A DNA stretch of 64,000 nucleotides from Acidobacteria bacterium Ga0077522 (GTDB lineage: Bacteria > Acidobacteriota > Vicinamibacteria > Vicinamibacterales > Vicinamibacteraceae): NCBI GenBank assembly GCA_001464065.1, contig LNDN01000009.1, positions 1 through 64,000 of the forward strand. Reading direction: 5' to 3'. The translations under genes were made by a program, and so were the position numbers. Of this stretch, positions 26,800 through 37,425 are shown one piece after another. The notes beneath the pieces were generated by a model, which worked only from the letters and a program-made list of their open reading frames with translations, searched no databases and was not told where the DNA came from. Position 1 is the first letter of the stretch. Each line of letters starts with the position of its first letter.

Positions 26800-29012
26800 C
26801 GCAGTCCCCATCGCCGACGGAGCGCCCACTCGGTGCCGAGCAGCGCGCAGATGATCACGAAGCTCCATCCATTGTGCCAGACGTCGCGTTCGACGAGCCG
26901 TGCCGTCGGCGAGGCCGCGGCGGTGCGGATGCGCTGGGGCAATCCGTCGAGCCCGTCGGCCCGCAACAGCGCACCACCGGTGGACTCGGCGACGCGTCGC
27001 AGCACGGCGTCGTTGCGACGCGGATCGATGAACTCCGGGTCGCTCCCCCCGGCAAACACCTGCAGGCTCGTGCGGCCGAGCGAGGTGCCGGCTCTCGTGG
27101 CGTCGACATCGAGGCGATGCACGCCGGAGGCGAGGGTCAACAGGCTGGCCCGATAGAGTCCGGGCTCGGCCGGGTCGAGCGCGGCCGTGATCGTGCGGCT
27201 GGTGCCGCCAGGCTCTTCGACGCGGACCTGTACGCCCGCATCGCTGATCGGCTCGAAGGTCGGCGACACGACCCGCACCGAGACCGGCACGGTCACGCCG
27301 AGCGCGGGCGGATCGAGTTCGACGGCCACCGGTGGCGGGGCCTGGACGGCAATCCAGCGCAGGGCCTGACGCCAGAACGTCTCGTAGGCGAGGTTGTTCG
27401 ACGGCAGCCCCATCCGCCACCGCCACGCGCCCTCACCGGTGAACACGAGCGTGCGTCCGCGGCCCGCGCGCTGCACGGCGACCAGGGGCTGTGGCTCGCC
27501 CGCCGGTCCAGAGACCATCGCGAGGATCTCGGCGCCGGGCCGGGTACGGCCGACGGCCGCAGCGGCTGCCAGCGACGGCAGCGTGCTCCAGGGAGAACCG
27601 GAGGCCTCCGGTCCGGCGTCCAGCTGCATCACCGGGTGCTGTTGCCCGATGCCGGTCACGTCGATGCGCGTGCCCTGGCGCGAACTGGCCGCCGCGGCGG
27701 CGTTGATGGCGCCGGCGCCGCGCGCCTCGACGCCGAGCACGCGTCCGAGGTCGGTGCCGATCACGCCACGTTCACCGAACGACCGCGCGCCGATGATCGC
27801 CAGGCCACCGCCGCGCTGCTCGACGAACGCCAGCAGCATCGCGATCTGATCGCGCGACAGCACGTCGGCTTCGACGTTGCCGAGCACGACCGCGGCATAA
27901 CGAAACAACTCCTCGCGGGTTCGCGGAAAGCCATTCACCAGCGCGGCCGTCCGCGAGGCGGCCCCCTGGACGTAGAAGGTCGGCTCGCCGCGATCGCTCC
28001 GCCCCTTGCGCACGATGACGTCGACGTCGAGGCCCGTGTCGTTCTTCAAGGTGCGCGTCAGGAAGCTGTGCTCGAAACCGGGCGCCCCCTCGAGGATCAG
28101 GATCGGATGCGGCCGGCCCGGCGCCGGCACGAACACCGTGCCGCGGTTGTTGACGGGGGTGAGCTCGCCGGAGGCCTCCGTGATCTCGACCGTGTAGACG
28201 GTGGCGGCCGTCCGCGCCGGTGCCACGCGAAAGCGTTCGCGCACGGGTTGGCTGTTGCCCGGTAGCCGCACCTGGCGGACCTCGATGGGACGCCCGTTCT
28301 CCAGCAGGCGGACGTCGGCGACATCGCGTGCGCCATGCGAGACGAGATGCGCCGTCACCTCCGCGAGCGAGTCGACCACCGACACGTCGCTCACCGAGAC
28401 GTCGCGCACTTCGCGATCGACAGCCGTGCCGGACACGCCGACGCCGATGGCGAACACCGGCAGCGTCCCGAGCGCGGCCGGCAGGGGCGTCGACGTCGCC
28501 CCGTCGCTGATGAGCACCATCCCGACGAACTCGCCCGCCGCCGCCCGCTCGGTCATCGCCGTCACGGCCCCGCCCAGGTCGGACCCGCGTCCGTTGCCGG
28601 TGAGCGCGTCTTCGGAGGGCACTTCCCGGATGGTGTCCGACATCGCGAACACCCGAAGGTCGAAATCCCCCTGCAGCAAGGGGCGAAGGCGCCCCCCCAC
28701 GAGCTGCCGCGCCCGCTGCAACCGCGACTCGACGCCCTGCGCGTCCGGCAGCTGCATGCTCCGCGAATCGTCGACGACGATCGCCACCGCACGCCCCGTG
28801 GCTGCCGTCGCGGGTTCCATCCGGACGGGACGAAGCAGGATCAGCGCGACAACGGCCAGCGCGAGTGCGCGCAGCGCCACCAGCAGCGCCCAGCGCGGCG
28901 GCGACAGACGGCCCCGCGCGTGCCGATAGGCCGCGACGGCGAGCAGCAGGATGGCGATCCCGCCGAGCGCCCAGGCCCAGGCAGGTGGGGCGTATGCGAA
29001 ACGGATGTCCAA
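26796..29012 (-). CDS. Membrane von Willebrand factor A protein with glutamine-amidotransferase-like domain
   Basis: A 738-residue protein with two N-terminal membrane helices (about 12-30 and 42-62), a VWA domain whose MIDAS motif is D81-x-S83-x-S85, a CARDB-like beta region, a GATase1-like domain (about 330-520, LLAFVEQRGGGLAIIGARSFG), and a C-terminal membrane helix. Such proteins accompany MoxR ATPases and may assemble or remodel envelope complexes. The start is a TTG two bases after the DUF4175 stop, the weakest point of this model. It is coupled to the caspase-like gene. Confidence 0.85.
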   Translation of the reverse strand: MDIRFAYAPPAWAWALGGIAILLLAVAAYRHARGRLSPPRWALLVALRALALAVVALILLRPVRMEPATAATGRAVAIVVDDSRSMQLPDAQGVESRLQRARQLVGGRLRPLLQGDFDLRVFAMSDTIREVPSEDALTGNGRGSDLGGAVTAMTERAAAGEFVGMVLISDGATSTPLPAALGTLPVFAIGVGVSGTAVDREVRDVSVSDVSVVDSLAEVTAHLVSHGARDVADVRLLENGRPIEVRQVRLPGNSQPVRERFRVAPARTAATVYTVEITEASGELTPVNNRGTVFVPAPGRPHPILILEGAPGFEHSFLTRTLKNDTGLDVDVIVRKGRSDRGEPTFYVQGAASRTAALVNGFPRTREELFRYAAVVLGNVEADVLSRDQIAMLLAFVEQRGGGLAIIGARSFGERGVIGTDLGRVLGVEARGAGAINAAAAASSRQGTRIDVTGIGQQHPVMQLDAGPEASGSPWSTLPSLAAAAAVGRTRPGAEILAMVSGPAGEPQPLVAVQRAGRGRTLVFTGEGAWRWRMGLPSNNLAYETFWRQALRWIAVQAPPPVAVELDPPALGVTVPVSVRVVSPTFEPISDAGVQVRVEEPGGTSRTITAALDPAEPGLYRASLLTLASGVHRLDVDATRAGTSLGRTSLQVFAGGSDPEFIDPRRNDAVLRRVAESTGGALLRADGLDGLPQRIRTAAASPTARLVERDVWHNGWSFVIICALLGTEWALRRRWGLR

Positions 29013-29014
29013 TG

Positions 29015-32000
29015 TCAGCGCGACTCCGGCCGGCGACTCAACGACTCGTAGTAGCGGACGACGGATTCCGTGTAGCGATCGGGCACCTTGTCGCGCAGCG
29101 GCGCCTGCACGCGTTCGGCGGCTTCGCGCTCGGCGAGGCGCTGGGCGATCGAGGCTTCGTAGCGATCCATGGCGTTGGCGATGCCCTTGCGCAACGCATC
29201 CCAGCGCGCGAAGTCCTGCTTGAACGCTTCGGTTCCCGGCGCCGACCGACTCAACGCCTGCCCCTCCGGCGTAGCCATCCGCCCGCCGCGATCCGCCCCG
29301 CCGGCGTTGCTGCCCTGCACCATGCGGGAGGCCTCCTGCAGTTCCCGGGCGTACTCCTGCTGCAACTGACGCAACTCGTCGATGGCGCCGCCGCGGCCCT
29401 CTCCGGTGCCCTGGCCCTGCGCCGACCCGTCACTGCCCGACTGGGACGCCCGCTGCGTGCCGGCCTGTCCGGCCTGGCGAGCCGACGACGGGCCCTGCTG
29501 GCCGTCGGTCCCGGACGCCTTGCCCTGCGCCCCCTGCGATCCGGTGGCCGCACGTGCCTCACGCTCGACCTGCTGGGCCAGCGCTGCGATGCGGTCCTCG
29601 AGGGACTTCAGGCGATCGCGCAGGTCGCGCGTGCCCGACAGCCGCTCCGACAGCGCCTGCGTCTCGCCGGTCCCCCGACCGCTGGCCTGGCTGGCGAGCG
29701 AGGCGACGCGGTCGAGCACGCGGGCGGCGTCTCGCTGCTGACGCGCGATATCGGTGCCCTGCGGCGTCCCGCCCTCGCGGAGCTGGCGCGCCGCCTGCTG
29801 CAACTGATCGGCGGTCTTGCCGCGCTGCAGTTCGCGCGCCGCCTGCCCCAGCGCATCCCTCGCCGGGTCCGTGCCACGCGCGAGTTCGCGGACCTGCCGT
29901 TCGAGCGAGGCCACCCGATCGGCCAGGCGCCCCTGCTCACCCGCCAGCTGTCGGCGCCGCTCGTTGGCCGACGCGCCGCTCTGCGGCTGCCCCAGCTCGC
30001 CGGCCTGGGCCGCCAACTGCCGCTGCGCCTCGGCGAGCTCACGCGCCTCGAGCTGCACGTCACCGGCCGCGCGCTGTCGCTCGCCTGGTGTGCCCGCCTG
30101 CAGGGCACGCTCGGCATCGCGCAGGGCCTGCGCGGACCGCGTCCCACGCTGTGCGGCCTGGTCGGGCGACTGCTGCTGCAACTGGGACGTCGCCTCCCCC
30201 ATCTGCTGCGCGGCTTCGCGCAGGCGATCGCGCGACGCCGACGAGGCCGCCCCCTGCGACTGCCCGCCACCGGACGCCTGCTGGCCCTGCTGGCCCTGCT
30301 GGCCCTGCTGGCCTTGCTGGCCTTGCTGGCCTTGCTGCCCCTGCTGCGGCTCGCCCTGCTGGCCCTGCTGCGACTGACGGCTCTGCTGCTGACCGTTCTG
30401 CGGCATCTGCTGGGCCAGCTGCTGCGCTTCTTGCTGCAGCCGCTGCTGTTCCCGGGTCAGCCTGTCCAGCCGGCGCTTCGCTTCCTCGGCGCTCAGCTGC
30501 GACCGCTCGCGCGCCAACTGCTGCTGCTCGCGCGCCAGGTCGTCCTGCCGGCGCGCCAGGTCGCGGATCTTGTCCAGCGCCGACTCGCCCGTGGTCGCTT
30601 CCTGGCGCGACTCGACGCTGTTCTGCTGCTGGTAGTTGGTCTGCTGCCGCATCAGCTCCTGATCGAACAGCGCCGACAGGTCCTCGTTGCCGCTGCGCCC
30701 GCGGCCGCCGCCCTGTCCCTGCTGCTGCCGCGCCAGCTGGCGACGCCGGATCTCCGCTTCCGCCTTCAGTAGCTGATTCAGCGCCTCCATCTCGTGGGTG
30801 ATCGCGCTGCGCGTGTCGAGCTTGTCGAGCTGCGTCACGGCGCGCTGCATCGCCTCACCGGCCATCTGCAGCGGCACCGGCGGGGCCTCCGGCTCCGCCG
30901 CGGGCTCGATGCCCCGTCGGCGACGGGGCTGTGGCGGCTGGGGAGCGCTGCCACCCGCGGCCTGCTGGCGGAGCTTGTCTCGCACTTCCGCCTGCGCGCG
31001 ACCGACCGCCCTGATGTCCGAGGCCGAACGGCCGCCCGCCGATCGGCGTTCGAGCTTCCACGTGGCCGACACGATGTCCTTCTGCGCCGCGACGAGATCG
31101 TCCATCTCCCCGCCGCCACCACCACCGGCCATCGCGCTGCTCTGCGCGGCCGTGAACTCCTGCGCGGTCGGCTTGATCTCGAGGAAGAAGATGTCGCTGC
31201 GGGCCTCGGTCGATCGCTTGCCGCGGCCGATGTCGCGGGCGCGAGCGTAGTAGCTGACGAAGTCTCCCGGGGACACGTCGAGATCCTCGAGGTACACCGT
31301 GTGCTTGCCGCTGACCGACGTCGACTGCCCATTGCCGCCGAGCGGCACCACCTTCTCGGGGCCGCCGCGCACGGCATAGACCAGTTCGAGCGCCTGCACG
31401 CCGTAGTCGTCCTCGGCACGGGCCTCGAGCGTCACCTCCTCGAGCCGCGTCGCGCCACGATCACCGGCCGGCCGGATGATCCGCACGTCGGGGGGACGGT
31501 CGTCCATCACGCGCACGAAGTACTCGGTCTCTTCGCCGTTGTCGATGGCGTCGGTGTCGGTGAGGGCGATGCGGTACGCGCCATCGCGCGCCACCGTGAA
31601 CGTCACCGCGCCCTGCTTCTCGCCGACGACGGCGAGGGGCAGCGCCCGCGCGCCCTCGCCATCGGTGGCGCGCAGTTCGGCGGCGCGCAACGCCTTGGAG
31701 GCGCGCACCGTCACGGTGACGGCGGTGCCCGCCGGCGCGTAGATGTCGCCGGTGTCGGTCTCGCGCCGCGGCGCCAGGCCAGAGAACGACGGATAGACGT
31801 ACGCCAGATCGATCCCTTCGATGCGCGGGCGGTCGAGGGCCTCGACGCGGTACTCCGACGATCGCAGCGCACCGGCCCGCACGCGGTAGCGGAAGCTGCG
31901 ATCGACCGACGGAATGCTGACCGCGTAGGTGCCGTCCGGGCGCTTGGTCAACGCCCCCACGGCGCGGGCGCCCTCGCCCTCGACGACCAGTTGCGGTGCG

Positions 32001-32644
32001 ACCACGTCGAGGTCGGCCGGCGCGCCGTCGACCACGGCGGCAATCGACAGCGGCGTCCCCTTGACGATGCGCTGATCGCCGGGGGTGACGCGCAAGGACA
32101 GTGACGGCGGCGCCACGACGAAGCGTGCCGTCCGCGCCGCGCGCACCGCGGTTGGCGCGGCAAGGCCGGCGGCGACGAGCACCGCCGCCAGGGCGCCTCC
32201 CGCCCACAACCATGCGCGACGCCGATCGTCGGGATCCACGATGCGCGCCTCGTCGAGCCGGGCCAGCGCCTCGGCCGCGTCCGCCTGGACGATCGCGCCG
32301 AGGGGGCTGCGCTCGACGGCCGGATCGAGCGCGCTGCGCAACGTCGCCTCGAGTTCGGGGCACTGCTCTTCCACGAGCCGCGCCATCCGATCGATCGGCG
32401 GGTGCGCCCCGGCGCGTCGCTGCACCCACCAGGCGGCGGCCGCCACGACCACCGCGACCGCGGCGCCCGAGATCAGCAACGGCCAGCGGCCCAGCGGACG
32501 CAGGCGATCGATGAGCGCCCACGCCAGCAGGACCCCGGCCACGCCGGCCGCCGTGCGCGCCAGCACACGCGTCCAGCGCACGCGCCACCAGGCGCGCGAG
32601 AGATCATCGAGCGACTGCCGGACCGGATCGAGCACAGGACTCAC
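29015..32644 (-). CDS. DUF4175 family membrane protein with glutamine-rich tract
   Basis: A 1209-residue protein with two N-terminal membrane helices (about 30-80), a beta-rich outer region (about 180-520), and a very long helical, coiled-coil part rich in Gln, Arg and Ala to the C-terminus. Residues about 640-800 are low complexity, including a QQG tandem repeat (about 765-789). DUF4175 proteins recur in MoxR/DUF58/VWA operons but their role is unknown. The GTG start overlaps the BatA-like stop in GTGA. Confidence 0.85.
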   Translation of the reverse strand: MSPVLDPVRQSLDDLSRAWWRVRWTRVLARTAAGVAGVLLAWALIDRLRPLGRWPLLISGAAVAVVVAAAAWWVQRRAGAHPPIDRMARLVEEQCPELEATLRSALDPAVERSPLGAIVQADAAEALARLDEARIVDPDDRRRAWLWAGGALAAVLVAAGLAAPTAVRAARTARFVVAPPSLSLRVTPGDQRIVKGTPLSIAAVVDGAPADLDVVAPQLVVEGEGARAVGALTKRPDGTYAVSIPSVDRSFRYRVRAGALRSSEYRVEALDRPRIEGIDLAYVYPSFSGLAPRRETDTGDIYAPAGTAVTVTVRASKALRAAELRATDGEGARALPLAVVGEKQGAVTFTVARDGAYRIALTDTDAIDNGEETEYFVRVMDDRPPDVRIIRPAGDRGATRLEEVTLEARAEDDYGVQALELVYAVRGGPEKVVPLGGNGQSTSVSGKHTVYLEDLDVSPGDFVSYYARARDIGRGKRSTEARSDIFFLEIKPTAQEFTAAQSSAMAGGGGGGEMDDLVAAQKDIVSATWKLERRSAGGRSASDIRAVGRAQAEVRDKLRQQAAGGSAPQPPQPRRRRGIEPAAEPEAPPVPLQMAGEAMQRAVTQLDKLDTRSAITHEMEALNQLLKAEAEIRRRQLARQQQGQGGGRGRSGNEDLSALFDQELMRQQTNYQQQNSVESRQEATTGESALDKIRDLARRQDDLAREQQQLARERSQLSAEEAKRRLDRLTREQQRLQQEAQQLAQQMPQNGQQQSRQSQQGQQGEPQQGQQGQQGQQGQQGQQGQQGQQASGGGQSQGAASSASRDRLREAAQQMGEATSQLQQQSPDQAAQRGTRSAQALRDAERALQAGTPGERQRAAGDVQLEARELAEAQRQLAAQAGELGQPQSGASANERRRQLAGEQGRLADRVASLERQVRELARGTDPARDALGQAARELQRGKTADQLQQAARQLREGGTPQGTDIARQQRDAARVLDRVASLASQASGRGTGETQALSERLSGTRDLRDRLKSLEDRIAALAQQVEREARAATGSQGAQGKASGTDGQQGPSSARQAGQAGTQRASQSGSDGSAQGQGTGEGRGGAIDELRQLQQEYARELQEASRMVQGSNAGGADRGGRMATPEGQALSRSAPGTEAFKQDFARWDALRKGIANAMDRYEASIAQRLAEREAAERVQAPLRDKVPDRYTESVVRYYESLSRRPESR
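30278..30349. repeat. Coding 9-base minisatellite, eight CTGCTGGCC units
   Basis: Eight units of CTGCTGGCC with a few changes (later units begin TTG; the last two diverge) lie within the DUF4175 gene. On the coding strand each unit reads Gly-Gln-Gln. The near-identity of the units suggests recent copy-number change without frameshift. Confidence 0.9.
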
Positions 32645-34515
32645 GACACCACCTCCGCGGCACGTCGGCGCCGCGCAATCAGGCTCTCCGCCACGAGCGT
32701 CAGCCCGAGCAGCGCCATGCCGTAGCGCCACCACCCCTGATCCTGCTCGAGCCGCACCGCTTCGATGCGCGCGACCCGGGCTTCATCGGCTGGCGGCCTG
32801 GCCAGCGCCTGCTGGAACTCGTCGACCGACACCACCGCCTGGTCCGACTCGGACGGGTCCACGTTGACGGCCGCGAGCTGGCCGCGCGGGCCCACCGGCC
32901 ACACGCCTGGTCGCTGGTACCGGGCGTCCTCGACATTCGCCAGCGCCACCCGCGCCCCGGCGCCGTCGCCGAGCATGTGCCGCGCCAGTTCACCGACCAG
33001 CGGCACGAAGGCCGCCTGTACCGGCAGGTTGTTCCACTGCCGACCCAGGTCGGTCGCCAGCACGACGAGGTGCCCGGTGCCCACGCGCACTTCCGCCAGG
33101 GCCGGACGGCCATCGCCAAACCGGCTGATCGTCGTCGCTCCCGGCGCGACGCCCATGTCGCAGGCCTGCGCCACCGTCGTGCGGGCGAGATCGAGACGGG
33201 CTTCGCCCAGCGCCGCGAGCAACGGATGCCGCGGGTCCTGCGCCACCAGCCCCCCGGGCGCCGCCGCCCCGGGATCGCCACCAGCCAGCGTGATGCCGAG
33301 CGGCCGGGTGACGACGTCGGCCACGCGCGGGTCGAGTGCCGGTCCACAGGCCACCACGAGGCGGCCCCCATCCCGCACGAACGGCTCCAGCGTCGCCACG
33401 ACCCGCCGATCGATCCCGGTGGCCGACAACCAGAACACCAGGTCGGCCTGCCGGAGGGCCTCGGCCGTCAACGCGTCCGCGCCGGTCCCGACCGTCACGG
33501 CGTAGGACGTGGTCGGCTCCGTGCCGAGGGCACCGAAGGCCCGCTCGACGAAGAGGGCCAGCGATCGCTCGACCTCGTCGCCGATGAGCACACGCACGGT
33601 GGTCGCCGCCTGATCACGCAGCAAGGCGTAGCGTTCGTCGTCGGCCGGGAAGCCGCCGACGTGGGCCACGCGCGCCACATACGGACCACCGGCGTGCGGC
33701 CCCGGAAACACCAGCTCGCGACTCACGCCCCCATCGAGCGACACCGACTGCGTCGTCATCGCGGCGTCTGGGCGGCCGAACTGCACGGTCACCGTCGCGG
33801 GCACCTGTCCGGCATTGCTCACGACCGCACGCGCCTGATCGCGCGTCACCAGGAGGTCGCGCACGAGCACGTTGTCGACGCGCGCCCCCACGCCCACCAC
33901 GTCGAGGCGGACATTGTCGGGCAGGCTGGTCGTGCCGCGGGCCCACCCCCGGGACTGCAGGTCGGTGACCAGCACGATGCGCCCCTCGCGCCCCTCGAGC
34001 AGGCTGCGTGCGGCTTCGAGCGGGCCGGCATAGCGCGTCGCGCCGTGACCGGCCGTCAGCGCCGTCAGTTGCGCGCGAATCGCGCCGTGATCCGTGGTCG
34101 GCTCTGCGACGACCATGGCGCGGTCGGCAAAGCTGATGAGCCCGACGGGGACGTCGCCGCCGACCTCGTCGAGCGCCGCGGTCGCGGCCGTGCGCGCGGC
34201 GTCGAGTCGGCCGGGCGCGCCCATGCTGTAGGACACGTCGACCGCGAGGACGACCGGCGGCCGCGACGTGGCGTCGGCCTGCAGGTAGGGACGGGCGAAG
34301 GCGAGCGCCAGCAGCGCCAGGGCGGCCACACGCAAGAGGAGCAGCCAGGGGTCCTGGATGCGACGGCGCTCCTGCTGCTCGATGGTCCGCTTCTGCAGGA
34401 AGCGGACCGCGGTGAAGGCCACCGGCGGCGCCACTTCGCGCCGGAACAGGTGCAGCAGGATGGGCACGGCGACGGCCGCCAGACCGACGAGGAACGCGGG
34501 CGCCAGGAAGCCCAT
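32641..34515 (-). CDS. BatA-type VWA membrane protein
   Basis: A 624-residue protein starting with the BatA double-transmembrane module (FLAPAFLVGLAAVAVPIL and LLLLRVAALALLALAFARP), then a VWA domain with MIDAS D93-S95-S97, a GATase1-like region (VRDGGRLVVACG near 360) and a final membrane helix near 600. BatA proteins work with MoxR ATPases in envelope homeostasis. The ATG at 34515, two bases after the DUF58 stop, fits the family start. Confidence 0.88.
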   Translation of the reverse strand: MGFLAPAFLVGLAAVAVPILLHLFRREVAPPVAFTAVRFLQKRTIEQQERRRIQDPWLLLLRVAALALLALAFARPYLQADATSRPPVVLAVDVSYSMGAPGRLDAARTAATAALDEVGGDVPVGLISFADRAMVVAEPTTDHGAIRAQLTALTAGHGATRYAGPLEAARSLLEGREGRIVLVTDLQSRGWARGTTSLPDNVRLDVVGVGARVDNVLVRDLLVTRDQARAVVSNAGQVPATVTVQFGRPDAAMTTQSVSLDGGVSRELVFPGPHAGGPYVARVAHVGGFPADDERYALLRDQAATTVRVLIGDEVERSLALFVERAFGALGTEPTTSYAVTVGTGADALTAEALRQADLVFWLSATGIDRRVVATLEPFVRDGGRLVVACGPALDPRVADVVTRPLGITLAGGDPGAAAPGGLVAQDPRHPLLAALGEARLDLARTTVAQACDMGVAPGATTISRFGDGRPALAEVRVGTGHLVVLATDLGRQWNNLPVQAAFVPLVGELARHMLGDGAGARVALANVEDARYQRPGVWPVGPRGQLAAVNVDPSESDQAVVSVDEFQQALARPPADEARVARIEAVRLEQDQGWWRYGMALLGLTLVAESLIARRRRAAEVVS

Positions 34516-34517
34516 GC

Positions 34518-35426
34518 CTACAGCGTCCTTCCGCGCGCGCCCAGCCACCCCAGCAGCGACAAGTCGAGCGGCGCGCTCGTCCGGGCGAGCTGGTAGTCGA
34601 TGCCGGCCCCGCGCAGGGCCGTGACGTACGTCTCGCGCCAGGCGCCGACGGCCTCGAGGTAGGCCTCGCGGGCCGACGCCCCATGCGTCAGGACTTCCTC
34701 ACCCGTTTCGACGTCGCGGAACGTGCCGGCGGCCTCGAAGGGAAACGTCAGCTCCGCCTCGTCGAGGATATGGAAGACGACCACTTCCATGCCGCGCGCC
34801 CGCAGCAACTGGAGGCCTTCGATGACCCGCGGCTGGTCGTCGAGCAAGTCGGAGCAGACGACGATGAGGCCGCGGCGGCGCAGGCGGTCGGTGACCTGCT
34901 TGAGCGCGGCGGCGGTGTCGGACGTCGCCCCCGGACGCGCGTGATCGAGGGCAATGAGCAGCCGCGTCAGCTGGCCGGCCTTGACGGCCGACGGCACGTA
35001 GTCGCGCAGGCGATCGTCGTACAGCGCCAGGCCGACGGCATCACGCTGGCCGGTCAGCAGGTAGGCCAGCGCCGCGGTCAGGCACTGCGCGTACTGCAGC
35101 TTGGTCATGCCCGTGCCGCTGCGGTATCCCATCGATGCACTGGTGTCGACCAGCAGCTGCACCTGGACGTTGGTGTCGTGCTCGAACTTCTTGACGTAGT
35201 GGCGATCGCTGCGGGCGTAGACCTTCCAGTCGACCGTGCTCGGGTCGTCGCCGGGCATGTACTGGCGATACTCGGCGAACTCGACGCTCGAACCCCGGAA
35301 CGGGCTGCGATGCAGCCCGAGCAACAGGCCTTCGACGATGGTCCGCGCCTTGAGCTCGAGCGTACCGAGGCCCGCCACGATCTCTGGCGACAGGAACCGC
35401 GACGGGCCCGGCGCGGCGGCGTGCAC
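34518..35426 (-). CDS. DUF58 domain protein
   Basis: A 302-residue soluble protein of the DUF58 family, VWA-like, with D94-T-S96-A-S98 as a full MIDAS motif and the hallmark GSSVEFAEYRQYMPGDDP just before it. DUF58 proteins are near-constant partners of MoxR ATPases, the gene of which lies one base away (stop at 35428). The start is GTG. It most likely receives or reports the action of the MoxR ring. Confidence 0.92.
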   Translation of the reverse strand: MHAAAPGPSRFLSPEIVAGLGTLELKARTIVEGLLLGLHRSPFRGSSVEFAEYRQYMPGDDPSTVDWKVYARSDRHYVKKFEHDTNVQVQLLVDTSASMGYRSGTGMTKLQYAQCLTAALAYLLTGQRDAVGLALYDDRLRDYVPSAVKAGQLTRLLIALDHARPGATSDTAAALKQVTDRLRRRGLIVVCSDLLDDQPRVIEGLQLLRARGMEVVVFHILDEAELTFPFEAAGTFRDVETGEEVLTHGASAREAYLEAVGAWRETYVTALRGAGIDYQLARTSAPLDLSLLGWLGARGRTL

Positions 35427-35427
35427 G

Positions 35428-36465
<1,038 letters not shown>

Positions 36466-36500
36466 TCGATCTCCGTATCTCGGCCTGCGCGTGTCTCGAT

Positions 36501-36607
36501 GGGTAGGGCCGCTCTCCGAGCGGGCCGTCTCCACCCGACTGGGGTCGCTGACGGCCGGCTCCGCCTTCGCCCGCTTCGGCGGACGAGTCGGAGAGCCGGC
36601 TTTACCC
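36501..36607. repeat. REPIN-like element (copy A, interrupted right hairpin)
   Basis: The left end is GGGTAGGG followed by the hairpin CCGCTC-TCC-GAGCGG; the right end carries GCCGGCTC...GAGCCGGC and then TTTACCC. Compared with copy B at 45369 the right hairpin holds about 28 extra bases in its loop. The GTAG at the foot of the hairpin is the hallmark of REP sequences mobilised by TnpA-REP (RAYT) transposases. It lies inside the operon, between DUF4159 and MoxR. Confidence 0.8.
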
Positions 36608-36615
36608 GAAGTCGG

Positions 36616-37425
36616 TCAGTGGGTCAGCGTGTAGATGACCTCGTTGATCATCATGCGGTACGCCTGCGCCGTGTGTTGTATGTACCCCGGATACTGTTCG
36701 GCGTTGGACCACTCCCACCCGTCGCCCATGTCCGTGTTCCAGTTCATCAGCACCATGGCGCGGCCGTTGTCGTCCTCGATGGCCTTGAGCTCCGCCGTGA
36801 TGCCGCCCTTCTCCCACGTGCGGCCGGCGAAGAACGACCCCAGCCCGGGCACCTGCGGATAGCCGTCGATCTGGTAGAAGCACGAAAAAATCGGATGCGT
36901 CGGCGGCAGCGAGATGATCGACCGCTCGGGGAACACCCGCTTCATCTCCGTGGCGACGTTCTCCAGCTCGAGATCGCCGTGGAAGTCGTCCATGACCGCC
37001 GTGCCGCCGCGCAGCAGGAACTCGCGCAGAATCGGCACCTCGGCGTCCTTCAGGCGGAGCGTGCCGGGCTCGACGAAGTAGACCCACGGGTGATTGAAGA
37101 GCTCAGGGTCCTCGATCCGCACCACGGTCGGCTCGCCCACGTCGATGGCCGTCACCGACCGCAGCCGGCGCGACAGGTTCTGCTCCGCGGCCGGGCCATC
37201 GATGGCCCAGGAGTCGCTCCAGTACCGGGCGCGGAAGGAGGCGGCATTGTGCGCGTCGTAGCGGATCCGCGTGAACTGCCAACGCAGTCCGGCAAAGCGC
37301 GGATCCGTGTCCTCTGCGAGTTGCGCCCACAACAGCGGCAGGCCCGCCGTGGCCAGCAAGCCGAGGGCCACCAGGCCGGCCACCATCACCACGCGCCACC
37401 GCGCTCGCTGTGTCTGCTCGCTCAT
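36616..37425 (-). CDS. DUF4159 family protein
   Basis: A 269-residue protein with one N-terminal membrane helix or signal anchor (VVMVAGLVALGLLATAGLPLLWAQ) and a GATase1-like alpha/beta domain (REFLLRGGTAVMDDFHGD, HPIFSCFYQIDG). DUF4159 proteins regularly accompany MoxR/DUF58/VWA gene sets, possibly binding a sugar or amide; the function is unproven. The ATG overlaps the stop of the upstream TPR gene (ATGA). Confidence 0.9.
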   Translation of the reverse strand: MSEQTQRARWRVVMVAGLVALGLLATAGLPLLWAQLAEDTDPRFAGLRWQFTRIRYDAHNAASFRARYWSDSWAIDGPAAEQNLSRRLRSVTAIDVGEPTVVRIEDPELFNHPWVYFVEPGTLRLKDAEVPILREFLLRGGTAVMDDFHGDLELENVATEMKRVFPERSIISLPPTHPIFSCFYQIDGYPQVPGLGSFFAGRTWEKGGITAELKAIEDDNGRAMVLMNWNTDMGDGWEWSNAEQYPGYIQHTAQAYRMMINEVIYTLTH

